Notes under the pieces: model-generated
Told to the model about the DNA's origin: nothing
The model's database searches: none
Seen by the model: only the letters and a program-made list of their open reading frames with translations
Made by a program: the position numbers and the translations under genes
Shown: positions 1-7,423 of the stretch, piece after piece
Layout of the letters: each line of letters opens with the position of its first letter
Position numbering within the stretch: position 1 is the stretch's first letter
Origin: an uncultured Oscillospiraceae bacterium
GTDB taxonomy: Bacteria > Bacillota > Clostridia > Oscillospirales > Oscillospiraceae
Assembly (NCBI GenBank): GCA_934593275.1
Contig: CAKTQE010000006.1
Span: 14,470 to 78,469 of the forward strand
DNA: 64,000 nt
Direction of reading: 5' to 3'

Positions 1-482
1 CCAGTCGTGCCGGAATCAACCTTTTTCAAAGAAACGGTGGCCTCGCCGCTAGCAAGATCCCACACAGTCTCTACAAACTCATATCCAGTGCCATACGTCC
101 CCTCCAGATTTGCTTTCTGAAGCAGGGTCCGACCTCTTGATTCAGCTTGGGGTGCAGAAAATACCAACCGGGTAGAAGTTCCACCATAAGTTACAGGGTA
201 GTCAATCGTCACAGGTGCATTAGTTTTTCCATCAACGATAACAGAGAGCTTTGTAAGTGTTACCGGTGCTTTGGGAGTCTCGCCAGTTCCGGCAGCTTCG
301 CCAGTTCCGGCACCTTCGCCAGTTCCGGCACCTTCGCCAGTTCCGGCACCTTCGGCAACAGGAGTAACGGCAGAAGTACCATCTCCTGTATCCTCACCGT
401 CAGCAAAGGACGCGAACGGAATCACTGAAACCAGCATCACTGCAACCAGCAGCAAGCTGAACAGCTTCTTGCATGTCTTCAT
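1..482 (-). CDS. Secreted repeat-linker protein, N-terminal part (runs off the window)
   Basis: The reading frame starts with ATG at 482, 7 bases after a clear AGGAGG, and stays open to the window edge, so only the first 160 or so residues are visible. Residues 1-28 form a Sec signal peptide: MKTCKK, a hydrophobic core rich in Leu and Val, then a likely signal peptidase I cut near FASFA-D. A low-complexity linker follows with four copies of a six-residue unit of the type GAGTGE. The rest looks like a beta-rich extracellular domain (TKLSVIVDGK...). I do not recognise the family. It is probably a wall-associated or secreted protein, but no anchor is visible because the C-terminus is missing. 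A promoter and a structured leader precede it. Confidence 0.75.
   Translation of the reverse strand, partial: MKTCKKLFSLLLVAVMLVSVIPFASFADGEDTGDGTSAVTPVAEGAGTGEGAGTGEGAGTGEAAGTGETPKAPVTLTKLSVIVDGKTNAPVTIDYPVTYGGTSTRLVFSAPQAESRGRTLLQKANLEGTYGTGYEFVETVWDLASGEATVSLKKVDSGTT
299..359. repeat. 18-bp tandem repeat in the secreted protein
   Basis: A unit reading (on the minus strand) GGTGCCGGAACTGGCGAA occurs in three near-identical tandem copies plus one variant with GCT for GGT. It encodes the Gly-Ala-Gly-Thr-Gly-Glu linker. Near-identical DNA, not just protein, suggests recent slippage and a length that may vary between strains. Confidence 0.85.
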
Positions 483-587
483 AATGTAATCCTCCTAATA
501 AAATGGATTTTTAATAGCCGGTACGCACCAGCGGTCAGGTGAAAGTCCCCAGCCGATGGTGGTTGGCTCCGGGTGCTTTCCTTGTGT
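483..587 (-). promoter_or_regulatory. Structured 5' leader, class unknown
   Basis: The roughly 105-nt leader contains nested complementary segments. GGAAAG can pair with CTTTC, AGCC with GGCT inside it, and GCACC in the 5' half is complementary to GGTGC further 3', which would make a pseudoknot. It ends just before the AGGAGG. The size and position fit a cis-regulatory RNA, but I could not match it to the consensus of a riboswitch class I know. Confidence 0.35.
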
Positions 588-593
588 AGCTGT

Positions 594-622
594 ATTATAT
601 ACCGGAATCTTCATTTCGTCAA
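594..622 (-). promoter_or_regulatory. Sigma-A promoter of the secreted repeat protein
   Basis: On the minus strand TTGACG (622-617) is separated by exactly 17 bases from TATAAT (599-594). Transcription would start near 587, leaving a leader of about 105 nt before the ATG at 482. Confidence 0.75.
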
Positions 623-780
623 GAGGAAAATTACAAAAAATTACAAAATTAATTACAAGCAAGTTACGCTCGTACCTTTTCTTTGTTTCCGTTTCTTCTC
701 TTTCCCCATTTCCCCCAAGTTTTAAGACACATCCCGCAATATTTTCTCAATGTTTTGTCATTTTGGTTACAAAGTGAAAT
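602..780. other. AT-rich intergenic stretch
   Basis: About 180 bases, AT-rich with TTACAA-type runs (630-660) and a pyrimidine-rich tract. Apart from the -35 element at its left edge I see no gene or clear signal in it. The plus-strand reading frames here lack ribosome binding sites. Confidence 0.5.
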
Positions 781-1740
781 GGTCTACCGTTGACGTAACG
801 GGTGTAGCGGCGGCAATCTGCCGCCATTGGCCGTAAGGCCACTCGTTGGACATTCGTATCCGTAACATCCAACGGGGCCAGCCCCTGCCAGGGCTGGAGT
901 GGCGATGAATCATCGCCGCTACATTGGGGTTTACCGTTGACGTAACGGGTGTAGCGGCGGCAACCTGCCGATGGGATTATTGTGTGATTGCCCCCGGCAA
1001 TCAATAGATTTTGATTCGCTGCGCGGAGCACCACCATTGGCCGTAAGGCCACTCGTTGGACATTTGTATCCGTAACATCCAACGGAGCCAGCCCCTGGCG
1101 GGGCTGGAGTGGCGATGAGTCATCGCCGCTACATTGGGGTTTACCGTTGACGTAGCGGGTGTAGCGGCGGCAACCTGCCGCCATTGGCCGTAAGGCCACT
1201 CGTTGGACATTCGTATCCGTAACATCCAACGGAGCCAGCCCCTGGCGGGGCTGGAGTGGCGATGAATCATCGCCGCTACATTGGGGTTTACCGCTAACGT
1301 AACGGGTGTAGCGGCGGCAATCTGCCGATGGGATTATTGTGTGATTGCCCCCGGCAATCAATAGATTTTGATTCGCTGCGCGGAGCACCACCATTGGCCG
1401 TAAGGCCACTCGTTGGACATTTGTATCCGTAACATCCAACGGAGCCAGCCCCTGGCGGGGCTGGAGTGGCGATGAGTCATCGCCGCTACATTGGGGTTTA
1501 CCGTTGACGTAACGGGTGTAGCGGCGGCAACCTGCCGCCATTGGCCGTAAGGCCACTCGTTAGACATTTGTATCCGTAACATCCAACGGAACCAGCCCCT
1601 GGTGGGGCTGGATGGCGTTGGGTCAACGCCGCTACATTGCGTATACCGTTGGACATTCGTGGCGATACATCCAACGGGGGAAACGGCGATGAATCATCGC
1701 CGCTACATTGGCGTGTTTCGTTGGACATTCGTGGCGTTAC
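781..1740. repeat. Array of GTAG-headed palindromes (REP/BIME-like), five to six units
   Basis: Units of about 148 bp (type A) and about 208 bp (type B) alternate A-B-A-B-A and end in a decayed partial unit, so the A+B dimer repeats every 357 bp. Each unit is a string of hairpins. It opens with GTAGC followed by a GGCGGCA/TGCCGCC stem, continues with GGCC-gtaa-GGCC, CGTTGGA/TCCAACG and CCAGCCCC/GGGGCTGG, and closes with GGCGATGA/TCATCGCC followed by GCTAC, an inverted GTAG. About 5 forward and 6 inverted GTAG feet can be counted. Type B has about 61 bp inserted in the first hairpin, with its own GATTGCC-CCC-GGCAATC stem. GTAG at the foot of a hairpin is the known hallmark of REP sequences mobilised by RAYT proteins. 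Confidence 0.85.
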
Positions 1741-1750
1741 ATGGTATCGG

Positions 1751-2194
1751 TTATTCAAAATAGCAATCTTCGCTCCACTTTTGGGGATTACCGTCTATAT
1801 AGGTCCATATTTTTCGGTAATCCCTTTCTCCCCGAATAACATGGTCGTAAAAATTTCTCTGCCAGACGCTTTTTCCCAACTCCATGGTAACTGCTCGCTT
1901 AAAATTCTGTATGACATTTGATACGTTTGCTCCATGCTCAGCTGTCAAATGCAAAATCATATGGATGTGGTTCGGCATAATCGCATATTTATCAACTGAA
2001 ACACTGGGGTATACACTTTCTATTTTGCACAAGTATTTTTCCACGCAACGCCCGTATTCTGACAACACCGGCACACGGCAAGGTTCATTATTCTCCCAGA
2101 ACAGCTTTTCTTTGTTCCATGTGCAAACCGTTATAAAATAGAATCCGTGGGCATCGTAGGTATAGCATTCCAGCCGGTTTCTTTTTCGTATCAT
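1751..2194 (-). CDS. REP-associated tyrosine transposase (RAYT, Y1/HUH family)
   Basis: This is a 147-residue single-domain Y1 transposase. MPNHIHMILHL near residue 75 is the HUH metal site (His-Ile-His). The C-terminal helix carries the nucleophile in RNFYDHVIR, followed by the family-typical YIDGNPQKW. These enzymes nick and rejoin single-stranded DNA at hairpin foots. The gene reads leftward and its stop lies next to the palindrome array, the usual arrangement of a REPtron. The upstream ribosome site (GGGG) is weak. The protein looks intact with no frameshift. It could instead be a free-standing IS200/IS605-like TnpA, but the C-terminal signature favours RAYT. Confidence 0.88.
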   Translation of the reverse strand: MIRKRNRLECYTYDAHGFYFITVCTWNKEKLFWENNEPCRVPVLSEYGRCVEKYLCKIESVYPSVSVDKYAIMPNHIHMILHLTAEHGANVSNVIQNFKRAVTMELGKSVWQRNFYDHVIRGERDYRKIWTYIDGNPQKWSEDCYFE

Positions 2195-2220
2195 ATGGTT
2201 TCCCCGCTCTTTTTTGAAAT

Positions 2221-2252
2221 ACCGCGGCGGTAAAACAGCCGCCGCGGTATAG
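2221..2252 (-). terminator. Hairpin after the 66-residue membrane protein
   Basis: TACCGCGGCGG and CCGCCGCGGTA form an 11-bp perfect stem with an 8-base loop, 9 bases beyond the stop codon of the leftward gene. There is no long T run, so termination may be weak or the hairpin may mainly protect the 3' end. Confidence 0.5.
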
Positions 2253-2260
2253 GGTACCGA

Positions 2261-2461
2261 TCAATGCTTTTTAAACAACCGCCGCTTCTTCTCTTCCTCC
2301 TCCCGGCTCCCCTGTTCGATGATGACGGTTTTTCTGGGGGAGAGCAGGAGTCCGGCGGTGAGGCCGGTCATGAGGCAGAGGGTGCCGCCCAGGAACAGCT
2401 CCCTTTTGCGGATGAGCATCAGGCCGTCCAGCTTTTCCCAATACTTTTTGATTTCTTCCAT
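2261..2461 (-). CDS. Small single-pass membrane protein
   Basis: 66 residues. A charged N-terminus (MEEIKKYWEKLDGL) precedes one hydrophobic segment at about residues 25-42 (LGGTLCLMTGLTAGLLLS), followed by a charged, Glu/Lys/Arg-rich tail ending in RRLFKKH. The ATG follows AAGGAGG at good spacing, and a TTGACA-17-TATACT promoter lies just upstream, so it is very probably expressed. The family is not recognised and no function is claimed. It is divergent from the DtxR-type regulator, sharing a short promoter region. Confidence 0.65.
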   Translation of the reverse strand: MEEIKKYWEKLDGLMLIRKRELFLGGTLCLMTGLTAGLLLSPRKTVIIEQGSREEEEKKRRLFKKH

Positions 2462-2494
2462 GTTGTATGCCTCCTTATATAATATGGTAAATTC

Positions 2495-2523
2495 AGTATA
2501 GCCATTTGGGGGTGGGATGTCAA
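2495..2523 (-). promoter_or_regulatory. Promoter of the small membrane protein
   Basis: On the minus strand TTGACA (2523-2518), 17 bases, TATACT (2500-2495), followed by a short leader and AAGGAGG before the ATG at 2461. Confidence 0.75.
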
Positions 2524-2538
2524 TATCGTTTCTCTCCC

Positions 2539-2567
2539 TTGCTTTTCTTCCTGGGTTTGGGTATAAT
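2539..2567 (+). promoter_or_regulatory. Promoter of the DtxR-type regulator
   Basis: TTGCTT (2539-2544), 17 bases, TATAAT (2562-2567). The downstream stretch 2568-2590 (ATTCAAAATATCAGG) is an imperfect palindrome-like AT region where a metal-dependent repressor could bind. That last point is only a suggestion. Confidence 0.55.
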
Positions 2568-2615
2568 ATTCAAAATATCAGGGCCGCTGTGCCTTTAGAA
2601 AGGATGCCGAGACAT

Positions 2616-2981
2616 ATGAGTGTACACGAATCCGGCGAAATGTATTTGGAGGCCATTCTGGTTCTCAGCCAGCGAAAGGGCTTTGTCCGCTCTGTAGATG
2701 TGGGGGAATATCTGGGCTACTCCAAGCCCAGTGTCTCCCGGGCCATGGGGATCCTGCGGGAGGAAAATTATATTTCCGTAGGAAAAGACGGGGGCCTGCT
2801 GCTGACCGACAAGGGCCGGACCCTGGCGGAGACCATCTATGAGCGGCACACGGTACTCTCCAAGACCCTTGTAAGCCTGGGGGTTTCCGAGGAGACCGCC
2901 GCGGCGGATGCCTGCCGTATGGAGCATGTGATCAGTGACGAGACCTTCCAGGCCATCAAGCGTCACGCCCAGACCCTGTAA
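2616..2981 (+). CDS. DtxR/MntR-family metal-dependent transcriptional regulator
   Basis: 121 residues. The N-terminal winged helix (about 1-60) has the family opening SVHESGEMYLEAIL and the recognition region LGYSKPSVSRAMGIL. A helical dimerisation part follows, with CRMEHVISDET near residue 105, which holds the Cys/His/Glu metal ligands typical of MntR-like proteins. I start at 2616 because AAAGG sits 12 bases upstream, while the in-frame ATG at 2604 directly abuts it. There is no SH3-like C-terminal domain, as in MntR and unlike DtxR. It should sense Mn or Fe. The next gene starts 4 bases after its stop, so the two are co-transcribed. Confidence 0.88.
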   Translation: MSVHESGEMYLEAILVLSQRKGFVRSVDVGEYLGYSKPSVSRAMGILREENYISVGKDGGLLLTDKGRTLAETIYERHTVLSKTLVSLGVSEETAAADACRMEHVISDETFQAIKRHAQTL

Positions 2982-2985
2982 GCCT

Positions 2986-3342
2986 ATGGAACAGGAACAC
3001 CATTGCGGCAATTGCACCGCCTGCGGCGGCTGCGGCGGCTGCGACAACAGCCTGACCATTACCGCCCCGGAACTGGAATTTCTGAACCGGCTGGCCCAGA
3101 CCCCCTTTCTCCCGGTGGGCAGAACCATTGACGGGGAAGTTCCCCTTTTTGAAAACGCCCCGGAAATGACCGCCGTTTTACAGGTGCTTGAAAAGAAGCA
3201 GCTGATTTCCATTGACTACCGGCTCCCCTTAAAGGGCTGCCGGGAAAGCTGGTACCTGGGCTGCCCCGTTCAGGGGAGTCTGGCCCTCACCGCCCGGGGG
3301 CAGCGGGTGCTGGAACTGCTTGACTATCAGGGAATCTTATAG
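2986..3342 (+). CDS. Cys-rich hypothetical protein paired with the DtxR-type regulator
   Basis: 118 residues, starting at ATG 2986 just after the regulator. Residues 8-20 contain five cysteines at CxxCxxCxxCxxC spacing (CGNCTACGGCGGC), which could hold a metal or an Fe-S centre. The remainder (ITAPELEFLNRLAQ..., LTARGQRVLELLDY) resembles a small winged-helix fold without an obvious enzyme motif. The family is unknown to me. Its tight coupling to a metal-responsive regulator suggests a role in metal or redox sensing, which is an inference. Confidence 0.7.
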   Translation: MEQEHHCGNCTACGGCGGCDNSLTITAPELEFLNRLAQTPFLPVGRTIDGEVPLFENAPEMTAVLQVLEKKQLISIDYRLPLKGCRESWYLGCPVQGSLALTARGQRVLELLDYQGIL

Positions 3343-3384
3343 CGGGCGAACAGTTTTCCCTTGAAGACATTGGAAGAAAAGCCA

Positions 3385-3413
3385 TTGACAAACCGGGAAA
3401 ATTGGGGTATTAT
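3385..3413 (+). promoter_or_regulatory. Promoter of the metNIQ operon
   Basis: TTGACA (3385-3390), 17 bases, TATTAT (3408-3413). Start of transcription is expected near 3420, immediately before the T-box RNA. Confidence 0.75.
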
Positions 3414-3419
3414 GTGGCC

Positions 3420-3690
3420 ATAAACGAACAACAAGGCAAGGATGGGAAGAGTAAGCAACGCCCAGCGTTCAGAGAGCCTCGTCAGGTGGAAAGAGGTACG
3501 CAGTGGTCTGCCGAACATGGTCCCGGAGCCGCGGGGGTGAAGTTTTTAGCTCCCGACGGGTGCGCCCGTTACCGCGCAGGAGTATATTGGTACTCCCCAA
3601 GGTCCTGGCCGTGAGGTCAGGGCGAAACAAGGTGGTAACACGATTTTTGTCGTCCTTGTGCCAAGGCACAAGGACGGTTTCTATTTTTAA
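3420..3690 (+). promoter_or_regulatory. T-box riboswitch, methionine specifier
   Basis: The leader has the T-box hallmarks in order: a long stem I region with AGAGAG and GGTGGAAAG, a specifier loop GAAC-ATG-G with the Met codon ATG at 3517-3519, and an antiterminator bulge AACAAGGTGGTAACACG at 3627-3643. The closing terminator is GTCCTTGTGCC-aa-GGCACAAGGAC (3652-3675) with a T run to 3688. Uncharged tRNA-Met would pair with the ATG and the GGTGG bulge and let transcription continue into metNIQ, which matches the methionine transport genes that follow. Confidence 0.88.
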
Positions 3691-3701
3691 GGAGGAATTA
3701 C

Positions 3702-4712
3702 ATGTCATCGATCATCGAGCTGCAGGAGCTGAGCAAAACCTTCGGGTCCGGTGAAAATCAGGTGAATGCCCTACAGAACGTATCCATTTCCATTGAAAAA
3801 GGCGATATTTTCGGCATCATCGGTTTAAGCGGCGCGGGAAAAAGCACCCTGGTCCGGTGTATCAACCTATTGGAGCGGCCAGACAGCGGCAAGGTTCTCT
3901 TCCACGGAGAAGACCTGCTGGCCCTGCCCCAGAAGAAGCTCCGGGCGCAAAGGAGAAAAATCTCCATGATTTTCCAGAGCTTCAACCTCTTGGACCAGCG
4001 CACCGCCCTGGATAACATCTGCTTCCCCATGGAGCTGGCGGGCGTTTCCAAAAAACAAGCCCGGCAGCGGGCCACGGAATTGCTGGAAACCGTAGGGCTT
4101 CCTGACAAGGCGGGGTCCTACCCGGTGCAGCTCTCCGGCGGCCAGAAGCAGCGCATTGCCATTGCAAGAGCCTTGGCATCCGACCCGGAGGTGCTGCTGT
4201 GTGACGAGGCTACATCCGCCCTGGACCCCAAGACCACCGGCCAGATTCTGGAACTGCTGCAAAAAATCAACCGGGAGCGGGGCATTACCGTTATCATCAT
4301 CACCCACCAGATGTCCGTTATTGAGCAAATCTGCAACCGGGTGGCCATTCTGGACTCCGGCAAGGTGGCAGAAATCGGCCAGGTGGAGCAGGTATTCTCC
4401 AATCCCCAGTCCCAGGCAGGACGGCGGCTGGTCACCCCCGCGGTGGCAGAACCCGCCCTGGTGCCGGGTCTGCGGTTGGCCCGTATCGCCTTTAACGGCG
4501 GCGTTTCCGAGGCCCCGGTGTTCGCCCAGCTGATCAAGAAAACCGGCGTGGAGCTGTCCATTATGGGTGCCGCCACCCGGAACGTAGACGGCAAGGCCTT
4601 TGGCACCATGCTGGTGACACTGCCGGAGGATGAGGGCAAGACCCGGGAAATCCTGGATTTCCTGAACAGCTGCACGGGCGTCCGTGCCGAGGAGGTAACG
4701 GAACATGTTTGA
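3702..4712 (+). CDS. metN: Methionine ABC transporter, ATP-binding subunit MetN
   Basis: 336 residues, starting behind AAGGAGG. The ABC ATPase occupies about 1-240, with Walker A GLSGAGKST, Q-loop MIFQSFNLL, signature LSGGQKQR, Walker B VLLCDEATSALD and the switch His in IITHQ. A C-terminal NIL domain (about 250-336) is the regulatory methionine-binding domain that lowers uptake when internal methionine is high. It overlaps metI by 8 bases. The T-box upstream and metQ downstream make the substrate assignment firm. Length is as usual for the family. Confidence 0.97.
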   Translation: MSSIIELQELSKTFGSGENQVNALQNVSISIEKGDIFGIIGLSGAGKSTLVRCINLLERPDSGKVLFHGEDLLALPQKKLRAQRRKISMIFQSFNLLDQRTALDNICFPMELAGVSKKQARQRATELLETVGLPDKAGSYPVQLSGGQKQRIAIARALASDPEVLLCDEATSALDPKTTGQILELLQKINRERGITVIIITHQMSVIEQICNRVAILDSGKVAEIGQVEQVFSNPQSQAGRRLVTPAVAEPALVPGLRLARIAFNGGVSEAPVFAQLIKKTGVELSIMGAATRNVDGKAFGTMLVTLPEDEGKTREILDFLNSCTGVRAEEVTEHV

Positions 4713-5415
4713 TTTGTTTTCTGACGCGGCCAAGGTGGCCGCACAAATGGAGATCATTTCCAGCGAATACGGCTTTGCCCTGTGGGAAACCCTGTATTCT
4801 CTGGCCCTGGAAGTATTGTTTGCCTATGTCATCGGTTTGCCTGTGGGTGTGCTGCTGGTCACCGGAGAAAAAGACGGCATCCGTCCCCTGCCCCGCTGGC
4901 TCATGGCTCTGCTGAACGGCATCATCAATCTGCTGCGCAGTGTGCCGTTCCTGATTCTGATGATCATCGCCCTGCCCCTGTCCAAGATTCTGGTGGGTAC
5001 CAAGGTCGGCACCACCGCCACCATTCCCCCCATGGTCATTGCGGCTTTCCCCCTGGTTGCCCGGATGGTAGAATCCAGTCTGCGGGAGGTAGACCAGGGC
5101 GTGGTGGAAGCGGCCCAGTCCATGGGTGCCGGAGCGTTCCAGATCGTCCGGAAAGTCCTGCTTCCCGAAGCCCTGCCCAGCCTGATTTCCGGCGGCACCA
5201 TTACCGTGGCCACCATCCTGGGTTACGGTGCCATGGCCGGTATCATCGGCGGCGGCGGCCTGGGTAAGTTGGCCATCAACTATGGCTACTACAACTTTAA
5301 ATTCCTGGTCATGTGGGCGGCAGTCATCGGCCTGGTGGTACTGGTACAGATTTTCCAGTCCCTGGGTACCCGCCTGGCCCAACGCTGTGACAAGCGGCTG
5401 CGGAACAAAAACTGA
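4705..5415 (+). CDS. metI: Methionine ABC transporter, permease MetI
   Basis: 236 residues with about five membrane helices. The cytoplasmic EAA loop that docks on MetN is visible as EAAQSMGAGAFQIVRKVLLP, around residues 132-151. Start overlaps the end of metN, indicating translational coupling. MetI dimerises and with a MetN dimer forms the inner-membrane channel for D- and L-methionine. Nothing is missing compared with usual members. Confidence 0.96.
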   Translation: MFDLFSDAAKVAAQMEIISSEYGFALWETLYSLALEVLFAYVIGLPVGVLLVTGEKDGIRPLPRWLMALLNGIINLLRSVPFLILMIIALPLSKILVGTKVGTTATIPPMVIAAFPLVARMVESSLREVDQGVVEAAQSMGAGAFQIVRKVLLPEALPSLISGGTITVATILGYGAMAGIIGGGGLGKLAINYGYYNFKFLVMWAAVIGLVVLVQIFQSLGTRLAQRCDKRLRNKN

Positions 5416-5472
5416 GTATTTCATCGGGTTTTCCCGTAGAAATAGATTTCCCTGAGAAGGAGTGTATCAATT

Positions 5473-6288
5473 ATGAAAAAGACCATTTCCATTGTACTTG
5501 CACTGACCCTGTGCCTGGGGCTGCTGACCGCCTGCGGCAGCAAGTCCGGCTCCGATGACAAGACCATCACCGTTGCCGCCTCCCCCACGCCCCACGCCGA
5601 AATTCTGAAAGTTGCCGGAGAAGTCCTGGCCAAGGACGGCTGGACCCTGAAAGTCACCGAGTACGCCGACTATGTGGTACCCAACAACGTAGTAGAGGAC
5701 GGCGAGTGCGATGCCAACTACTTCCAGCACCAGCCCTACCTGGATACCTTCAACGCCGAAAACGGCACCCATCTGGTAAGCGTTGCCGCCATCCACTATG
5801 AGCCTTTCGGCATCTACGCCGGTACCAAGAGTGCCATTGCAGACCTTTCCAGCGGCGACAAAATCGCCATCCCCAATGACGGCTCCAACCGCGCCCGGGC
5901 ATTGCTCCTGCTGGAGGCCAACGGCATCATCAAGCTGAAAGACGGCGTGGGCATGGAAGCCACCGCCCTGGATATTGCCGAGAACCCCACAAATGTGGAG
6001 ATCGTAGAGATGGAAGCCGCCCAGATCGCCGGTGTCCGTGACTCCGTGGCTCTGGCCGTCATCAACGGCAACTACGCCCTGAACGCCGGTCTGAACGCCG
6101 GTACCGACGCTCTGGCCACCGAAGACCCCAACTCCGTTTCCGCCCAGACCTACGCAAACGTCCTGGTGGTCAAGGAGGGCAACGAGAACACCGAAAAGAC
6201 CCAGGCCCTGGTAAAGGCACTGACCAGCCAGGAAGTCAAGGATTACATCAATAACACCTACTCCGGTGCCGTTGTCCCCATTTTCTAA
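5473..6288 (+). CDS. metQ: Methionine-binding lipoprotein MetQ
   Basis: 271 residues. The signal peptide ends in the lipobox LLTAC, so the mature protein is a lipoprotein anchored through Cys near residue 21. The NlpA/MetQ fold follows, with family patches ASPTPHAEIL and NVVEDGECDANYFQHQPYLDTFN that line the methionine pocket. The gene is 57 bases after metI, behind GAGAAGGAGTG, and is the last gene before a strong terminator. It captures methionine outside the membrane and delivers it to MetI. Confidence 0.96.
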   Translation: MKKTISIVLALTLCLGLLTACGSKSGSDDKTITVAASPTPHAEILKVAGEVLAKDGWTLKVTEYADYVVPNNVVEDGECDANYFQHQPYLDTFNAENGTHLVSVAAIHYEPFGIYAGTKSAIADLSSGDKIAIPNDGSNRARALLLLEANGIIKLKDGVGMEATALDIAENPTNVEIVEMEAAQIAGVRDSVALAVINGNYALNAGLNAGTDALATEDPNSVSAQTYANVLVVKEGNENTEKTQALVKALTSQEVKDYINNTYSGAVVPIF

Positions 6289-6304
6289 GCATTCCGAAAA
6301 TAGC

Positions 6305-6343
6305 AAGCCCCCGTTCCAAAACCGGAACGGGGGTTCGTTTTAT
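6305..6343. terminator. Terminator shared by metNIQ and the convergent AlgJ-like operon
   Basis: CCCCCGTTCC and GGAACGGGGG form a 10-bp stem around AAAACC, followed by TTCGTTTTATTT on the plus strand. It lies between convergent genes and overlaps the last codons of the leftward gene, so it may act in both directions. Confidence 0.85.
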
Positions 6344-7413
6344 TTAAGCGTCTCGCTATTGTTCAGCACCAGGGTGCTATAGAGGAACAGCACATCACAG
6401 TCTGTAAAATCCACCAGTTTTCCCAGCCGCTCCGGGCTGAGATAGCGGATGTCCACCAGGGTGATTTCCCGGTATTGCTCCAAAAAATAGGGGGCAATGC
6501 TGCTGCCAAAGGAATCCCGGAAGAGGATCAGTCTGTTGTCCGGGGCCTGGGGATTTTCCAGGGTCACCAGGGACAGAGAACCGGACAGGAAAAATTCATA
6601 GGCATCCCGGCCATTCAGGGTCTCCCAGTCGTACAGGCCCATCTCCTTGCGGTTTTCCCCATCCCAGACCTTTACATTTTCAAAGGCGGGCTGCCACAGA
6701 TACCGGATCGGCTCACCTTTCATGGGCAGCGCGGACTGACCGGCATAGACCCCCAGAAAATCCTCTTTGGCCTGACGAATTTCACCGTTTTCTGTCAGAG
6801 GTTTCCCCATGGCGGTACTCAGGGTCTGGGCCGCTTCAAAAAGGACTTCCTGCCGCCAGTGGGTATCCGTGCGGTAGAAGCTATCCAGGTTCAGGGTGTC
6901 TGACAGGTCAATGAAAGAAGCAAAGGGCATTTTTTCTTGCAGGCGGTTCCTCAGGGCGGCAAAATCCAGCTTTGGTACAGGCAGAAACTGGCTCTTATCC
7001 GGAATGGCCGCCACATAAACCCGCTGGCTGCCTGAGAGATACCGGTCATACACCGCCCCAAACCGTTTGGCGGCATAGTCAATGGACTCTTCGTTCAGCG
7101 GGTATTCCAGCTGGGCAAAATACCCCTCCCGGCTTTCGTAGATGCCATTGTTGTCCTGCCGCCCCAGAAGCTTGACGGAAAACAGGGCCTTGGCCCGGCG
7201 AAAGCCCTCCCGAAAGGGAAACTGGTCCTGGGTGTAGCTTTCAAAATTGGAGGCAAAGCTGCCGCTGAGGAAGCTGTTCCAGGAGATTTTGGGCATCTGG
7301 GCCAGCTTCCGCCGCTCGGTAAGGGAGGCATCCTTGTCTTTTCCAAACCAGCAGCCCAGAGTCAGGGCCGCAAACAGTACCGGAAGCACCCAAAAGGTAT
7401 TCTTTTGTTTCAT
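6340..7413 (-). CDS. DHHW/AlgJ-like surface polymer acetylation protein
   Basis: 357 residues, starting at ATG 7413 behind AAGGAGG; longer upstream frames run inside the next gene and were discarded. An N-terminal membrane anchor (about 7-22) is followed by an SGNH-hydrolase-like domain: FPFREGFRRAKALFSVKLLG, then YRTDTHWRQEVLF with the Asp-x-His-Trp signature, and LFRDSFGSS near the C-terminus carrying the Asp-Ser pair. Such proteins work outside the membrane with an MBOAT partner, moving acetyl groups to a polysaccharide. The MBOAT gene is directly upstream (10-base gap). The polymer substrate cannot be told from sequence. Confidence 0.85.
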   Translation of the reverse strand: MKQKNTFWVLPVLFAALTLGCWFGKDKDASLTERRKLAQMPKISWNSFLSGSFASNFESYTQDQFPFREGFRRAKALFSVKLLGRQDNNGIYESREGYFAQLEYPLNEESIDYAAKRFGAVYDRYLSGSQRVYVAAIPDKSQFLPVPKLDFAALRNRLQEKMPFASFIDLSDTLNLDSFYRTDTHWRQEVLFEAAQTLSTAMGKPLTENGEIRQAKEDFLGVYAGQSALPMKGEPIRYLWQPAFENVKVWDGENRKEMGLYDWETLNGRDAYEFFLSGSLSLVTLENPQAPDNRLILFRDSFGSSIAPYFLEQYREITLVDIRYLSPERLGKLVDFTDCDVLFLYSTLVLNNSETLK

Positions 7414-7423
7414 AGAGGCCTCC

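Noticed and set aside
747-1582. Long repetitive reading frames on the minus strand across the palindrome array
   Set aside because: They arise because the repeat units keep the frame open. There is no ribosome site, and the same peptide recurs in three frames.
781-1740. CRISPR array
   Set aside because: Units are 148-208 bp with no short repeat/unique spacer pattern, and no cas genes are near.
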